A DNA stretch of 64,000 bases from positions 18,104,001 to 18,168,000 of the forward strand of contig OY540810.1 of the NCBI GenBank assembly GCA_961205875.1. Direction: 5' to 3'. The notes under the pieces are model-generated. The model saw nothing but the letters and a program-made list of their open reading frames with translations, made no database searches and had not been told where the DNA came from. The position numbers and the translations under genes were made by a program. Position 1 is the first letter of the stretch. Every line of letters begins with the position of its first letter. This document shows, one piece after another, positions 11,749 through 24,306 of the stretch. The DNA is from Sialis fuliginosa (taxonomy: Eukaryota; Arthropoda; Insecta; Megaloptera; Sialidae).

Positions 11749-14368
11749 ATAAACATAAACATAAACATAAACATTAACATTAACATAGACATAGACATAG
11801 ACATAAACATAAATATAAACATAAACATAAACATAAACATAAACATAAACATAAACATAAACATAAACATAAACATAGACATAAATATAAACATAAACAT
11901 AAACATAAACATAAACATAAACATAAACATAAACATAAACATAAACATAAACATAAACATAAACATAAACATAAACATTAACATTAACATAAACATAGAC
12001 ATAGACATAAACATAAATATAAACATAAACATAAACATAAACATAAACATAAACATAAACATAAACATAAACATAAACATAAACATAAACATAAACATAG
12101 ACATAGACATAAATATAAACATAAACATAAACATAAACATAAACATAAACATAAACATAAACATAAACATAAACATAAACATAAACATAAACATAAACAT
12201 AAACATAAACATAAACATAAACATAAACATAAACATAAACATAAACATAAACATAAACGGAAACATAAACATTACCATAAACATAAACATAAACATAAAC
12301 ATAAACATTAACATTAACATAAACATAGACATAGACATAAACATAAATATAAACATAAACATAAACATAAACATAAACATAAACATAAACATAAACATAA
12401 ACATAAACATAAACATAAACATAAACAGAGACATAAATATAAACATAAACATAAACATAAACATAAACATAAACATAAACATAAACATAAATATAAACAT
12501 AAACTTGAACATAAACATAAACATAAACATAAACATAAACCAAAACATAAAAATAAACCAAAACATAAACATAAACCAAAACATAAAAATAAACCAAAAC
12601 ATAAACATAAACATAAACCAGAACATAAAAATAAACCAAAACATAAACATAAAACAAAACATAAATATAAACATAAACCAAAACATAAAAATAAACCAAA
12701 ACATAAACATAAACCAAAACATAAACATAAACATAAACATAAACATAAACATAAACATAAACATAAACATAAACATAAACATAAACATAAACATAAACAT
12801 AAACATAAACATAAACATAAACATAAACATAAACATAAACATAAACATAAACATAAACATAAACATAAACATAAACATAAACATAAACATAAACATAAAC
12901 ATAAACATAAACATAAACATAAACCAAAACATAAACATAAACATAAACATAAACATAAACATAAACATAAACATAAACATAAACATATACATAAACATTA
13001 ACTTAAACATACACATAACCATAAACAAACATAAACATAAACATAAACATAAACATAAACATAAACATAAACATAAACATAAACATAAACATAAACATAA
13101 ACATAAACATAAACATAAATATAAACATAAACATAAACATAAACATAAACATAAACATAAACATAAAAACAAAACATAAACATAAACATAAACCAAAACA
13201 TAAACATAAACATAAACCAAAACATAAACATAAACTAAAACGTAAACATAAACATAATCTTAATCATAAACATAAACATAAATATAAACATAAACAAAAA
13301 CATAAACAAAAACATAAACCAAAACATAAACCAAAACATAAACATTAACCAAAACATAAACATAAACATAAACATAAACATAAACATAAACATAAACATA
13401 AACCAAAACATAAACATAAACATAAACTTAAACATAAACATAAACATAAACATAAACATTAACATAAACATAAACAAAAACATAAACATAAACATAAACC
13501 AAAACATAAACATAAACATAAACCAAAACATAAACATAAACCAAAACATAAACATAAACCAAAACATAAACATAAACTAAAACATAAACTTAAACATAAA
13601 CATAATCTTAATCATAAACATAAACATAAATATAAACATAAACATAAACATAAACATAAACCAAAACATAAACATAAACTAAAACATAAACATAAACCAA
13701 AACATAAGCATAAACTAAAACATAAACTTAAACATAAACATAATCTTAATCATAAACATAAACATAAATATAAACATAAACAAAAACATAAACTAAAACA
13801 TAAATCAAAACATAAACCAAAACATAAACAAAAACATAAACATTAACCAAAACATAAACATTAACATAAATCAAAACATAAACATAAACCAAAACATAAA
13901 CATAAACATAAACTTAAACATAAACATAAACATAAACATAAACATAAACATAAACATAAACATAAACTAAAACATCAACATAAACCAAAACATAAACATA
14001 AACCAAAACATAAACATAAACCAAAACATAAACATAAACATAAACATAAACATAAACATAAACATAAACATAAACATAAACATAAACCAAAACATAAGCA
14101 TAAACCAAAACATAAACATAAACCAAAACATAAACTTAAACCTAAACATAAACATAAACCAAAACATAAACATAAACCAAAACATAAACATAAACCAAAA
14201 CATAAACATAAACCAAAACATAAACATAAACATAAACATAAACATAAACATAAACATAAACCAAAACATAAACTTAAACCTAAACATAAACATAAACCAA
14301 AACATAAACATAAACCAAAACATTAACTAAAACATAAACATTATCTTAATCATAAACATAAACATAAT
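11714..14368 (-). repeat. Hexamer satellite, C-polarity arm with CATTAA/CATAGA marker blocks
   Basis: The block CATTAACATTAAC followed by CATAGA units recurs near 11773, 11973 and 12307 between pure CATAAA runs; CATAGACATAGAC alone recurs at about 12097, and there is a unique CGGAAA at about 12257. CCAAAA/AATAAA-rich sequence follows (12541-12720), then about 33 pure units (12721-12920) and an isolated half of the AGCTAAA element (12970-13030). Ordinary cassettes lead to core copy 4. The section 11750-12930 is an inverted copy of about 40690-41870. Confidence 0.94.
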
Positions 14369-14812
14369 CCTTAACATCTAATTACTAATCGGAAATTGAG
14401 AGTCTTAAATTCTAGATTTGATTTAATTTGTTGTAATTTGAGTGAAATGATGCTTTTAGAATCAATTCGAATTAAATTATTTTTAATTCTTTCGAAATAG
14501 ACTAGACAAAATAATTTAATTTGCTTGTAAAATCGAATTGAGTCGAAAAGCATCATTTCAATAAAATTACATCAAATTAAGTCAAATCTAGACTTTTTGA
14601 CTTAAAATTTCCGATTAGCGCCGAAACTTTTCGAATTGATTTAAAAATCTTGGTTCCGATAGACTGTTTGATACGAATCGAGACATTTATTATCAAATAA
14701 ATACAAAATACAACGAATTAACTAATCATGTCGATTTGTATCTAATCTGTCTTGAGGTAGATTTAATATAAATTGTTTTTTTTGCATAATCGAATTGAGT
14801 CGAAATGTGTTG
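14369..14812 (+). repeat. Core element copy 4 (subfamily B)
   Basis: The copy is 444 bp. A 2-bp deletion (GAATTAACTAATC near 14720) and a private TTTTTAATTCTTTCG distinguish it. Subfamily B features are TTATTTTTAAA-type sequence at the palindrome centre, GACATTTATT, and a right border of TTTATGATTATG. The base change opens a 61-codon minus-strand frame across the palindrome that is closed in subfamily A. That frame is not regarded as a gene. Confidence 0.95.
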
Positions 14813-16230
14813 TTTATGATTATGTTTATGTTTAATCTTGCGATATTGTTTATGTTTATGATTAAGTTTATATTTAAGTTTATGTTTAAGCTTATGTTTT
14901 TGTTTATGTTTATGTTTATAATTAAGTTTATATTTAAGTTTAAGTTTAAGCTTTTTTTTATGTTTTGATTTATGTTTATGTTTATGTTTATGTTTTAGTT
15001 TATGTTTATGTTTTGGTTTATGTTTATGTTTATGTTTATATTTATGTTTATGTTTATGATTAAGATTATGTTTATGTTTAAGTTTATGTTTTAGTTTATG
15101 TTTATGTTTTGGTTTATGTTTATGTTTTGGTTTATGTTTATGTTTTGGTTTATGTTTATGTTTATGTTTTGGTTTATGTTTATGTTTATGTTTTTGTTTA
15201 TGTTTATGTTAATGTTTATGTTTATGTTTATGTTTAAGTTTATGTTTATGTTTATGTTTTGGTTTATGTTTATGTTTATGTTTATGTTTATGTTTATGTT
15301 TATGTTATGTTTATGTTTATGTCTATGTTTATGTTTATGTTTATGTTTATGTTTATGTTTATGTTTATGTTTATGTTTATGTTTTGGTTTATGTTTATGT
15401 TTTGGTTTATGTTTATGTTTATGTTTATGTTTATGTCTATGTTTATGTTTATGGTTATGTTTATGTTTTGGTTTATGTTTATGTTTTGATTTATGTTTAT
15501 GTTTATGTATTGGTTAATGTTTATGTTTTGGTTTATGTTTTGGTTTATGTTTTTGTTTATGTTTTTGTTTATGTTTATATTTATGTTTATGTTTATGATT
15601 AGGATTATGTTTATGTTTAAGTTTACGTTTTAGTTTATGTTTATGTTTTGGTTTATGTTTATGTTTATGTTTTGGTTAATGTTTATGTTTATGTTTTGTT
15701 TTTATGTTTATGTTTATGTTTATGTTTATGTTTATGTTTATGTTTATATTTATGTTTATGTTTATGTTTATGTTTATGTTTATGTTTATGTTTATGTTTA
15801 TGTTTATGTTTATGTTTGTTTATGGTTATGTGTATGTTTAAGTTAATGTTTATGTATATGTTTATGTTTAAGTTTATGTTTATGTTTATGTTTTGGTTTA
15901 TGTTTATGTTTATGTTTATGTTTATGTTTATGTTTATGTTTATGTTTATGTTTATGTTTATGTTTATGTTTATGTTTATGTTTATGTTTATGTTTATGTT
16001 TATGTTTATGTTTATGTTTATGTTTATGTTTATGTTTATGTTTATGTTTATGTTTATGTTTATGTTTATGTTTATGTTTATGTTTATGTTTATGTTTATG
16101 TTTATGTTTATGTTTATGTTTATGTTTATGTTTATGTTTATGTTTATGTTTATGTTTATGTTTATGTTTATGTTTTGGTTTATGTTTATGTTTTTGTTTG
16201 TTTATATTTTAGCTAAAGTTTATGTTTATG
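14813..16230 (+). repeat. Hexamer satellite, G-polarity arm
   Basis: Core border and one T-run cassette, then ATTAAG cassettes. A 5-base unit lies at about 15302, TATTGG at 15508, an isolated half of the AGCTAAA element near 15797-15860, and about 46 pure units at 15896-16170. Confidence 0.95.
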
Positions 16231-16296
16231 ACATAAACATAAACATAAACATATACATAAACATTAACTTAAACATACACATAACCATAAACAAAC
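16196..16296 (+). other. AGCTAAA polarity-switch element (plus orientation)
   Basis: GTTTGTTTATATTTTAGC lies on the G side, the hinge TTTATGACATAAAC at about 16230, then CATATA, CATTAACTTAAAC, CATACACATAACC and ACAAAC on the C side. The ten bases TTTAGCTAAA are themselves a perfect palindrome. The element is the only non-pure sequence at the hinge. Confidence 0.92.
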
Positions 16297-17841
16297 ATAA
16301 ACATAAACATAAACATAAACATAAACATAAACATAAACATAAACATAAACATAAACATAAACATAAACATAAACATAAACATAAACATAAACATAAACAT
16401 AAACATAAACATAAACATAAACATAAACAAAAACATAAACATAAACATAAACATAAACATAAACATAAACATAAACATAAACATAAACATAAACATAAAC
16501 ATAAACATAAACATAAACATAAACATAAACATAAACATAAACATAAACATAAACATAAACCAAAACATAAACATAAACATAAACTTAAACATAAACATAT
16601 ACATAAACATTAACTTAAACATACACATAACCATAAACAAACATAAACATAAACATAAACATAAATATAAACATAAACATAAACATAAACATAAACATAA
16701 ACATAAACATAAAAACAAAACATAAACATAAACATAAACCAAAACATAAACATAAACATAAACCAAAACATAAACATAAACTAAAACGTAAACATAAACA
16801 TAATCTTAATCATAAACATAAACATAAATATAAACATAAACAAAAACATAAACAAAAACATAAACCAAAACATAAACCAAAACATAAACATTAACCAAAA
16901 CATAAACATAAACATAAACATAAACATAAACATAAACATAAACATAAACATAAACATAAACATAAACATAGACATAAACATAAACATAACATAAACATAA
17001 ACATAAACATAAACATAAACATAAACATAAACCAAAACATAAACATAAACATAAACTTAAACATAAACATAAACATAAACATTAACATAAACATAAACAA
17101 AAACATAAACATAAACATAAACCAAAACATAAACATAAACATAAACCAAAACATAAACATAAACCAAAACATAAACATAAACTAAAACATAAACTTAAAC
17201 ATAAACATAATCTTAATCATAAACATAAACATAAATATAAACATAAACATAAACATAAACATAAACCAAAACATAAACATAAACTAAAACATAAACATAA
17301 ACCAAAACATAAGCATAAACTAAAACATAAACTTAAACATAAACATAATCTTAATCATAAACATAAACATAAATATAAACATAAACAAAAACATAAACTA
17401 AAACATAAATCAAAACAAAAACCAAAACATAAACAAAAACATAAACATTAACCAAAACATAAACATTAACATAAATCAAAACATAAACATAAACCAAAAC
17501 ATAAACATAAACATAAACTTAAACATAAACATAAACATAAACATAAACATAAACATAAACATAAACATAAACTAAAACATCAACATAAACCAAAACATAA
17601 ACATAAACCAAAACATAAACATAAACCAAAACATAAACATAAACATAAACATAAACATAAACATAAACATAAACATAAACATAAACATAAACATAAACCA
17701 AAACATAAGCATAAACCAAAACATAAACATAAACCAAAACATAAACTTAAACCTAAACATAAACATAAACCAAAACATAAACATAAACCAAAACATTAAC
17801 TAAAACATAAACATTATCTTAATCATAAACATAAACATAAT
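16231..17841 (-). repeat. Hexamer satellite, C-polarity arm
   Basis: After the switch there are about 40 mostly pure units interrupted by one CAAAAA unit at about 16428. A second isolated half-element lies at about 16595-16645 and the mirrored 5-base unit at 16985. Cassettes with AATCTTAATC follow, then the CCAAAA-rich left border of core 5. Confidence 0.95.
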
Positions 17842-18287
17842 CCTTAACATCTAATTACTAATCGGAAATTGAGAGTCTTAAATTCTAGATTTGATTTAAT
17901 TTGTTGTAATTTGAGTGAAATGATGCTTTTAGAATCAATTCGAATTAAATTATTTTTAAATCTTTCGAAATAGACTAGACAAAATAATTTAATTTGCTTG
18001 TAAAATCGAATTGAGTCGAAAAGCATCATTTCAATAAAATTACATCAAATTAAGTCAAATCTAGACTTTTTGACTTAAAATTTCCGATTAGCGCCGAAAC
18101 TTTTCGAATTGATTTAAAAATCTTGGTTCCGATAGACTGTTTGATACGAATCGAGACATTTATTATCAAATAAATACAAAATACAACGAATTAATACTAA
18201 TCATGTCGATTTGTATCTAATCTGTCTTGAGGTAGATTTAATATAAATTGTTTTTTTTGCATAATCGAATTGAGTCGAAATGTGTTG
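17842..18287 (+). repeat. Core element copy 5 (subfamily B)
   Basis: A full 446-bp copy with the B-type centre (TTTTTAAATC), GACATTTATT and the TTTATGATTATG border. It lacks the 2-bp deletion of copy 4. Same strand as copy 4, about 3.47 kb downstream. Confidence 0.95.
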
Positions 18288-19735
18288 TTTATGATTATGT
18301 TTATGTTTAATCTTGCGATATTGTTTATGTTTATGATTAAGTTTATATTTAAGTTTATGTTTAAGCTTATGTTTTTGTTTATGTTTATGTTTATAATTAA
18401 GTTTATATTTAAGTTTAAGTTTAAGCTTTTTTTTATGTTTTGATTTATGTTTATGTTTATGTTTATGTTTTAGTTTATGTTTATGTTTTGGTTTATGTTT
18501 ATGTTCATGTTTATATTTATGTTTATGTTTATGATTAAGATTATGTTTATGTTTAAGTTTATGTTTTAGTTTATGTTTATGTTTTGGTTTATGTTTATGT
18601 TTTGGTTTATGTTTATGTTTTGGTTTATGTTTATGTTTATGTTTTGGTTTATGTTTATGTTTATGTTTTTGTTTATGTTTATGTTAATGTTTATGTTTAT
18701 GTTTATGTTTAAGTTTATGTTTATGTTTATGTTTTGGTTTATGTTTATGTTTATGTTTATGTTTATGTTTATGTTTATGTTATGTTTATGTTTATGTCTA
18801 TGTTTATGTTTATGTTTATGTTTATGTTTATGTTTATGTTTATGTTTATGTTTATGTTTATGTTTATGTTTTGGTTTATGTTTATGTTTTGGTTTATGTT
18901 TATGTTTATGTTTATGTTTATGTCTATGTTTATGTTTATGGTTATGTTTATGTTTTGGTTTATGTTTATGTTTTGATTTATGTTTATGTTTATGTATTGG
19001 TTAATGTTTATGTTTTGGTTTATGTTTTGGTTTATGTTTTTGTTTATGTTTTTGTTTATGTTTATATTTATGTTTATGTTTATGATTAAGATTATGTTTA
19101 TGTTTAAGTTTACGTTTTAGTTTATGTTTATGTTTTGGTTTATGTTTATGTTTATGTTTTGGTTTATGTTTATGTTTATGTTTTGTTTTTATGTTTATGT
19201 TTATGTTTATGTTTATGTTTATGTTTATATTTATGTTTATGTTTATGTTTATGTTTATGTTTATGTTTATGTTTATGTTTATGTTTATGTTTATGTTTAT
19301 GTTTATGTTTATGTTTATGTTTATGTTTGTTTATGGTTATGTGTATGTTTAAGTTAATGTTTATGTATATGTTTATGTTTAAGTTTATGTTTATGTTTAT
19401 GTTTTGGTTTATGTTTATGTTTATGTTTATGTTTATGTTTATGTTTATGTTTATGTTTATGTTTATGTTTATGTTTATGTTTATGTTTATGTTTATGTTT
19501 ATGTTTATGTTTATGTTTATGTTTATGTTTATGTTTATGTTTATGTTTATGTTTATGTTTATGTTTATGTTTATGTTTATGTTTATGTTTATGTTTATGT
19601 TTATGTTTATGTTTATGTTTATGTTTATGTTTATGTTTATGTTTATGTTTATGTTTATGTTTATGTTTATGTTTATGTTTTGGTTTATGTTTATGTTTTT
19701 GTTTGTTTATATTTTAGCTAAAGTTTATGTTTATG
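18288..19735 (+). repeat. Hexamer satellite, G-polarity arm
   Basis: This is a direct copy of 14813-16230 with small unit-number changes. It has a TTCATG unit near 18504 where the partner has TTTATG, the 5-base unit near 18780, and a pure run of about 45 units at 19407-19678. Confidence 0.95.
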
Positions 19736-19801
19736 ACATAAACATAAACATAAACATATACATAAACATTAACTTAAACATACACATAACCATAAACAAA
19801 C
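19701..19801 (+). other. AGCTAAA polarity-switch element (plus orientation)
   Basis: It is the same as the element at 16196 base for base as far as can be read. The hinge is at about 19735/19736. Confidence 0.92.
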
Positions 19802-22180
19802 ATAAACATAAACATAAACATAAACATAAACATAAACATAAACATAGACATAAACATAAACATAAACATAAACATAAACATAAACATAAACATAAACATA
19901 AACATAAACATAAACATAAACATAAACATAAACATAAACATAAACATAAACATAAACATAAACATAAACATAAACATAAACATAAACATAAACATAAACA
20001 TAAACATAAACATAAACATAAACATAAACATAAACATAAACATAAACCAAAACATAAACATAAACATAAACTTAAACATAAACATATACATAAACATTAA
20101 CTTAAACATACACATAACCATAAACAAACATAAACATAAACATAAACATAAACATAAACATAAACATAAACATAAACATAAACATAAACATAAACATAAA
20201 CATAAACATAAACATAAAAACAAAACATAAACATAAACATAAACCAAAACATAAACATAAACATAAACCAAAACATAAACATAAACTAAAACGTAAACTT
20301 AAACATAAACATAATCTTAATCATAAACATAAACATAAATATAAACATAAACAAAAACATAAACAAAAACATAAACCAAAACATAAACCAAAACATAAAC
20401 ATTAACCAATACATAAACATAAACATAAATCAAAACATAAACATAAACCAAAACATAAACATAACCATAAACATAAACATAGACATAAACATAAACATAA
20501 ACATAAACATAAACATAAACCAAAACATAAACATAAACATAAACATAAACATAAACATAAACATAAACATAAACATAAACATAAACATAAACTAAAACAT
20601 CAACATAAACCAAAACATAAACATAAACCAAAACATAAACATAAACCAAAACATAAACATAAACATAAACATAAACATAAACATAAACATAAACATAAAC
20701 CAAAACATAAGCATAAACCAAAACATAAACATAAACCAAAACATAAACTTAAACCTAAACATAAACATAAACCAAAACATAAACATAAACCAAAACATTA
20801 ACTAAAACATAAACATACACATAAACATAAACCAAAACATAAACATAAACCAAAACATAAACATAAATTTAAACCAAAACATAAAAATAAACCAAAACAT
20901 AAACATAAACCAAAACATAAACATAAACATAAACATAAACATAAACATAAACATAAACATAAACATAAACATAAACATAAACATAAACATAAACATAAAC
21001 ATAAACATAAACATAAACATAAACATAAACATAAACATAAACATAAACATAAACATAAACATAAACATAAACCAAAACATAAACATAAACATAAACTTAA
21101 ACATAAACATAAACATAAACATAAACATTAACATAAACATAAACAAAAACATAAACATAAACATAAACATAAACATAAACATTAACATAAACATAAACAA
21201 AAACATAAACATAAACATAAACATAAACCAAAACATAAACATAAACATAAACCAAAACATAAACATAAACCAAAACATAAACATAAACATAAACCAAAAC
21301 ATAAACATAAACCAAAACATAAACATAAACCAAAACATAAACATAACTAAAACATAAACTTAAACATAAACATAATCTTAATCATAAACATAAACATAAA
21401 TATAATCATAAACACAAACATAAACCAAAACATAAACATAAACCAAAACATAAAGATAAACCAAAACATAAAAATTAACCAAAACATAAAAATTAACATA
21501 AACCAAAACATAAACATAAACCAAAACATAAACATAAACTTAAACATAAACATAATCTTAATCATAAACATAAACATAAATTTAAACATAAACATAAACA
21601 TAAACCAAAACATAAACATAAACCAAAACATAAACATAAACATAAACATAAACATAAACTAAAACATAAACTTAAACATAAACATAATCTTAATCATAAA
21701 CATAAATATAAACATAAACAAAAACATAAACCAAAACATAAACCAAAACATAAACCAAAACATAAACCAAAACATAAACAAAAACATAAACATTAACATA
21801 AATCGAAACATAAACATAAACCAAAACATAAACATAAACATAAACTTAAACATAAACATAAACATAAACATAAACATAAACATAAACATAAACATAAACA
21901 TAAACTAAAACATAAACATAAACCAAAACATAAACATAAACCAAAACATAAACATAAACCAAAACATAAACATAAACATAAACATAAACATAAACATAAA
22001 CATAAACATAAACATAAACATACACATAAACATAAACCAAAACATAAGCATAAACCAAAACATAAACATAAACCAAAACATAAACTTAAACCTAAACATA
22101 AACATAAACCAAAACATAAACATAAACCTAAACATTAACTAAAACATAAACATTATCTTAATCATAAACATAAACATAAT
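19736..22180 (-). repeat. Hexamer satellite, C-polarity arm (composite)
   Basis: The first part (to about 20600) repeats the C arm of unit B1 but is then recombined: the left border of a core appears at about 20590-20810 (CTTAAACCTAAAC, CATTAACTAAAAC) and runs into more satellite at CATACACATAAAC (20814) instead of a core. After that come CCAAAA/AATAAA sequence, a long pure run (about 20912-21070), and cassettes that mirror 10360-11460. One CACACA-type unit lies near 22021. Confidence 0.93.
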
Positions 22181-22626
22181 CCTTAACATCTAATTACTAA
22201 TCGGAAATTGAGAGTCTTAAATTCTAGATTTGATTTAATTTGTTGTAATTTGAGTGAAATGATGCTTTTAGAATCAATTCGAATTAAATTATTTTAAAAT
22301 CTTTCGAAATAGACTAGACAAAATAATTTAATTTGCTTGTAAAATCGAATTGAGTCGAAAAGCATCATTTCAATAAAATTACATCAAATTAAGTCAAATC
22401 TAGACTTTTTGACTTAAAATTTCCGATTAGCGCCGAAACTTTTCGAATTGATTTAAAAATCCTGGTTCCGATAGACTGTTTGATACGAATCGAGACAATT
22501 ATTATCAAATAAATACAAAATACAACGAATTAATACTAATCATGGCGATTTGTATCTAATCTGTCTTGAGGTAGATTTAATATAAATTGTTTTTTTTGCA
22601 TAATCGAATTGAGTCGAAATGTGTTG
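22181..22626 (+). repeat. Core element copy 6 (subfamily A1)
   Basis: A 446-bp copy with the A1 right border (5-base unit) and CCTAAA left border. It is the inverted partner of copy 3. Private changes are C at 22462 (ATCCTGG for ATCTTGG) and G at 22544 (CATGGCGA for CATGTCGA). Confidence 0.95.
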
Positions 22627-24270
22627 TTTATGTTATGTTTATGTTTAATCTTGCGATATTGTTTATGTTTATGATTAAGTTTATATTTAAGTTTATGTTT
22701 AAGCTTATGTTTTTGTTTATGTTTATGTTTATAATTAAGTTTATATTTAAGTTTAAGTTTAAGCTTTTTTTTATGTTTTGATTTATGTTTATGTTTATGT
22801 TTATGTTTATGTTTATGTTTATGTTTATGTTTATGTTTATGTTTATGTTTATGTTTATGTTTATGTTTATGTTTATGTTTATGTTTATGTTTGTTTATGG
22901 TTATGTGTATGTTTATGTTTATGTTTATGTTTATGTTTATGTTTATGTTTATGTTTATGTTTATGTTTATGTTTATGTTTATGTTTATGTTTATGTTTAT
23001 GTTTATGTTTATGTTTATGTTTATGTTTATGTTTATGTTTATGTTTATGTTATGTTTATGTTTATGTTTATGTTTATGTTTATGTTTATGTTTATGTTTA
23101 TGTTTATGTTTATGTTTTGGTTTATGTTTATGTTTTGGTTTATGTTTATGTTTATGTTTATGTTTATGTTTTGGTTTATGTTTATGTTTTGGTTTATGTT
23201 TATGATTTGGTTTATGTTTATGTTTTGGTTTATGTTTATGTTTATGATTATATTTATGTTTATGTTTATGTTTATGATTAAGATTATGTTTATGTTTAAG
23301 TTTATGTTTTAGTTTATGTTTATGTTTTGGTTTATGTTTATGTTTATGTTTTGGTTAATGTTTATCTTTTTGTTTATGTTTATGTTAATGTTTATGTTTA
23401 TGTTTATGTTTATGTTTATGTTTATGTTTATGTTTATGTTTATGTTTATGTTTATGTTTATGTTTATGTTTATGTTTATGTTTATGTTTATGTTTATGTT
23501 TATGTTTATGTTTATGTTTATGTTTATGTTTATGTTTATGTTTATGTTTATGTTTATGTTTTGGTTAATGTTTATGTTTTGGTTTATGTTTTGGTTAATG
23601 TTTATGTTTTGATTTATGTTTATGTTTATGTTTTGGTTAATGTTTATGTTTTGGTTTATGTTTATGTTAATGTTTATATTTATGTTTATGTTAATGATTA
23701 AGATTATGTTTATGTTTAAATTTATGTTTTAGTTTATGTTAATGTTTTGGTATATGTTTATGTTTATGTTTTGGTTTAAGTTTATGTTTTGGTTTATGTT
23801 TATGTTTAAGTTTATATTTATGTTTATGTTTATGATTAAGATTATGTTTATGTTTAAGATTATGTTTTAGTTTTTGTTTATGTTTTGGTTTATGTTTATG
23901 TTTTGGTTTATGTTAATTTTTATGTTTTGGTTTATCTTTATGTTTTAGTTTATGTTTATGTTTATGTTTATGTTTATGTTTATGTTTATGTTTATGTTTA
24001 TGTTTATGTTTATGTTTATGTTTATGTTTATGTTTATGTTTATGTTTATATTTATGTTTATGTTTATGTTTATGTTTATGTTTATGTTTATGTTTATGTT
24101 TATGTTTATGTTTATGTTTATGTTTATGTTTATGTTTATGTTTATGTTTATGTTTATGTTTATGTTTATGTTTATGTTTATGTTTATGTTTATGTTTATG
24201 TTTATGTTTGTTTATGGTTATGTGTATGTTTAAGTTAATGTTTATGTATATGTTTATGTTTATGTTTATG
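22627..24270 (+). repeat. Hexamer satellite, G-polarity arm
   Basis: After one T-run cassette (to about 22781) the arm goes straight into pure TTTATG, where it departs from copies 1 and 3. A half-element with GTTTATGGTTATGTGTATG lies at about 22890 and a 5-base unit at about 23050. TTTTGGTTAATG-rich cassettes follow (23550-23700), then a pure run to the switch interrupted by one TTTATA at about 24049. Confidence 0.95.
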
Positions 24271-24306
24271 TCATAAACATAAACTTTAGCTAAAATATAA
24301 ACAAAC
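24208..24306 (-). other. AGCTAAA polarity-switch element (minus orientation)
   Basis: This is the reverse complement of the 16196-type element, without the ATTATTATG insertion seen at 11638. The hinge is at about 24270/24271. It is the inverted partner of the element at 54511. Confidence 0.92.

Larger units (their letters stand above)
14369..17841 (+). repeat. Higher-order unit B1 (core, G arm, switch, C arm)
   Basis: This 3,473-bp unit begins a tandem pair. Its two arms are inverted copies of each other around the switch at 16230: the cassette at 15098-15300 mirrors about 16990-17180, and the 5-base unit at 15302 has a partner at 16985. The next unit repeats it at an offset of about 3,475-3,505 bp, the increase coming from hexamer-number changes. 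Confidence 0.93.
9735..22800. repeat. Large inverted repeat 2 (arms about 9735-11640 and 20940-22800)
   Basis: Cores 3 and 6 are mirrored. Paired positions sum to about 32,540 at the cores and 32,618 further in, a difference divisible by six. The spacer holds B units 1 and 2. Both arms carry the A1 border and the CCTAAA left border. Confidence 0.9.

Noticed and set aside
14371-14556. 61-codon minus-strand frame inside subfamily B cores (also 17844, 56955, 60195, 63497)
   Set aside because: It lies across the core palindrome and is closed in subfamily A by the TTTTAAAA version of the centre. No family resemblance; a by-product of one base difference.
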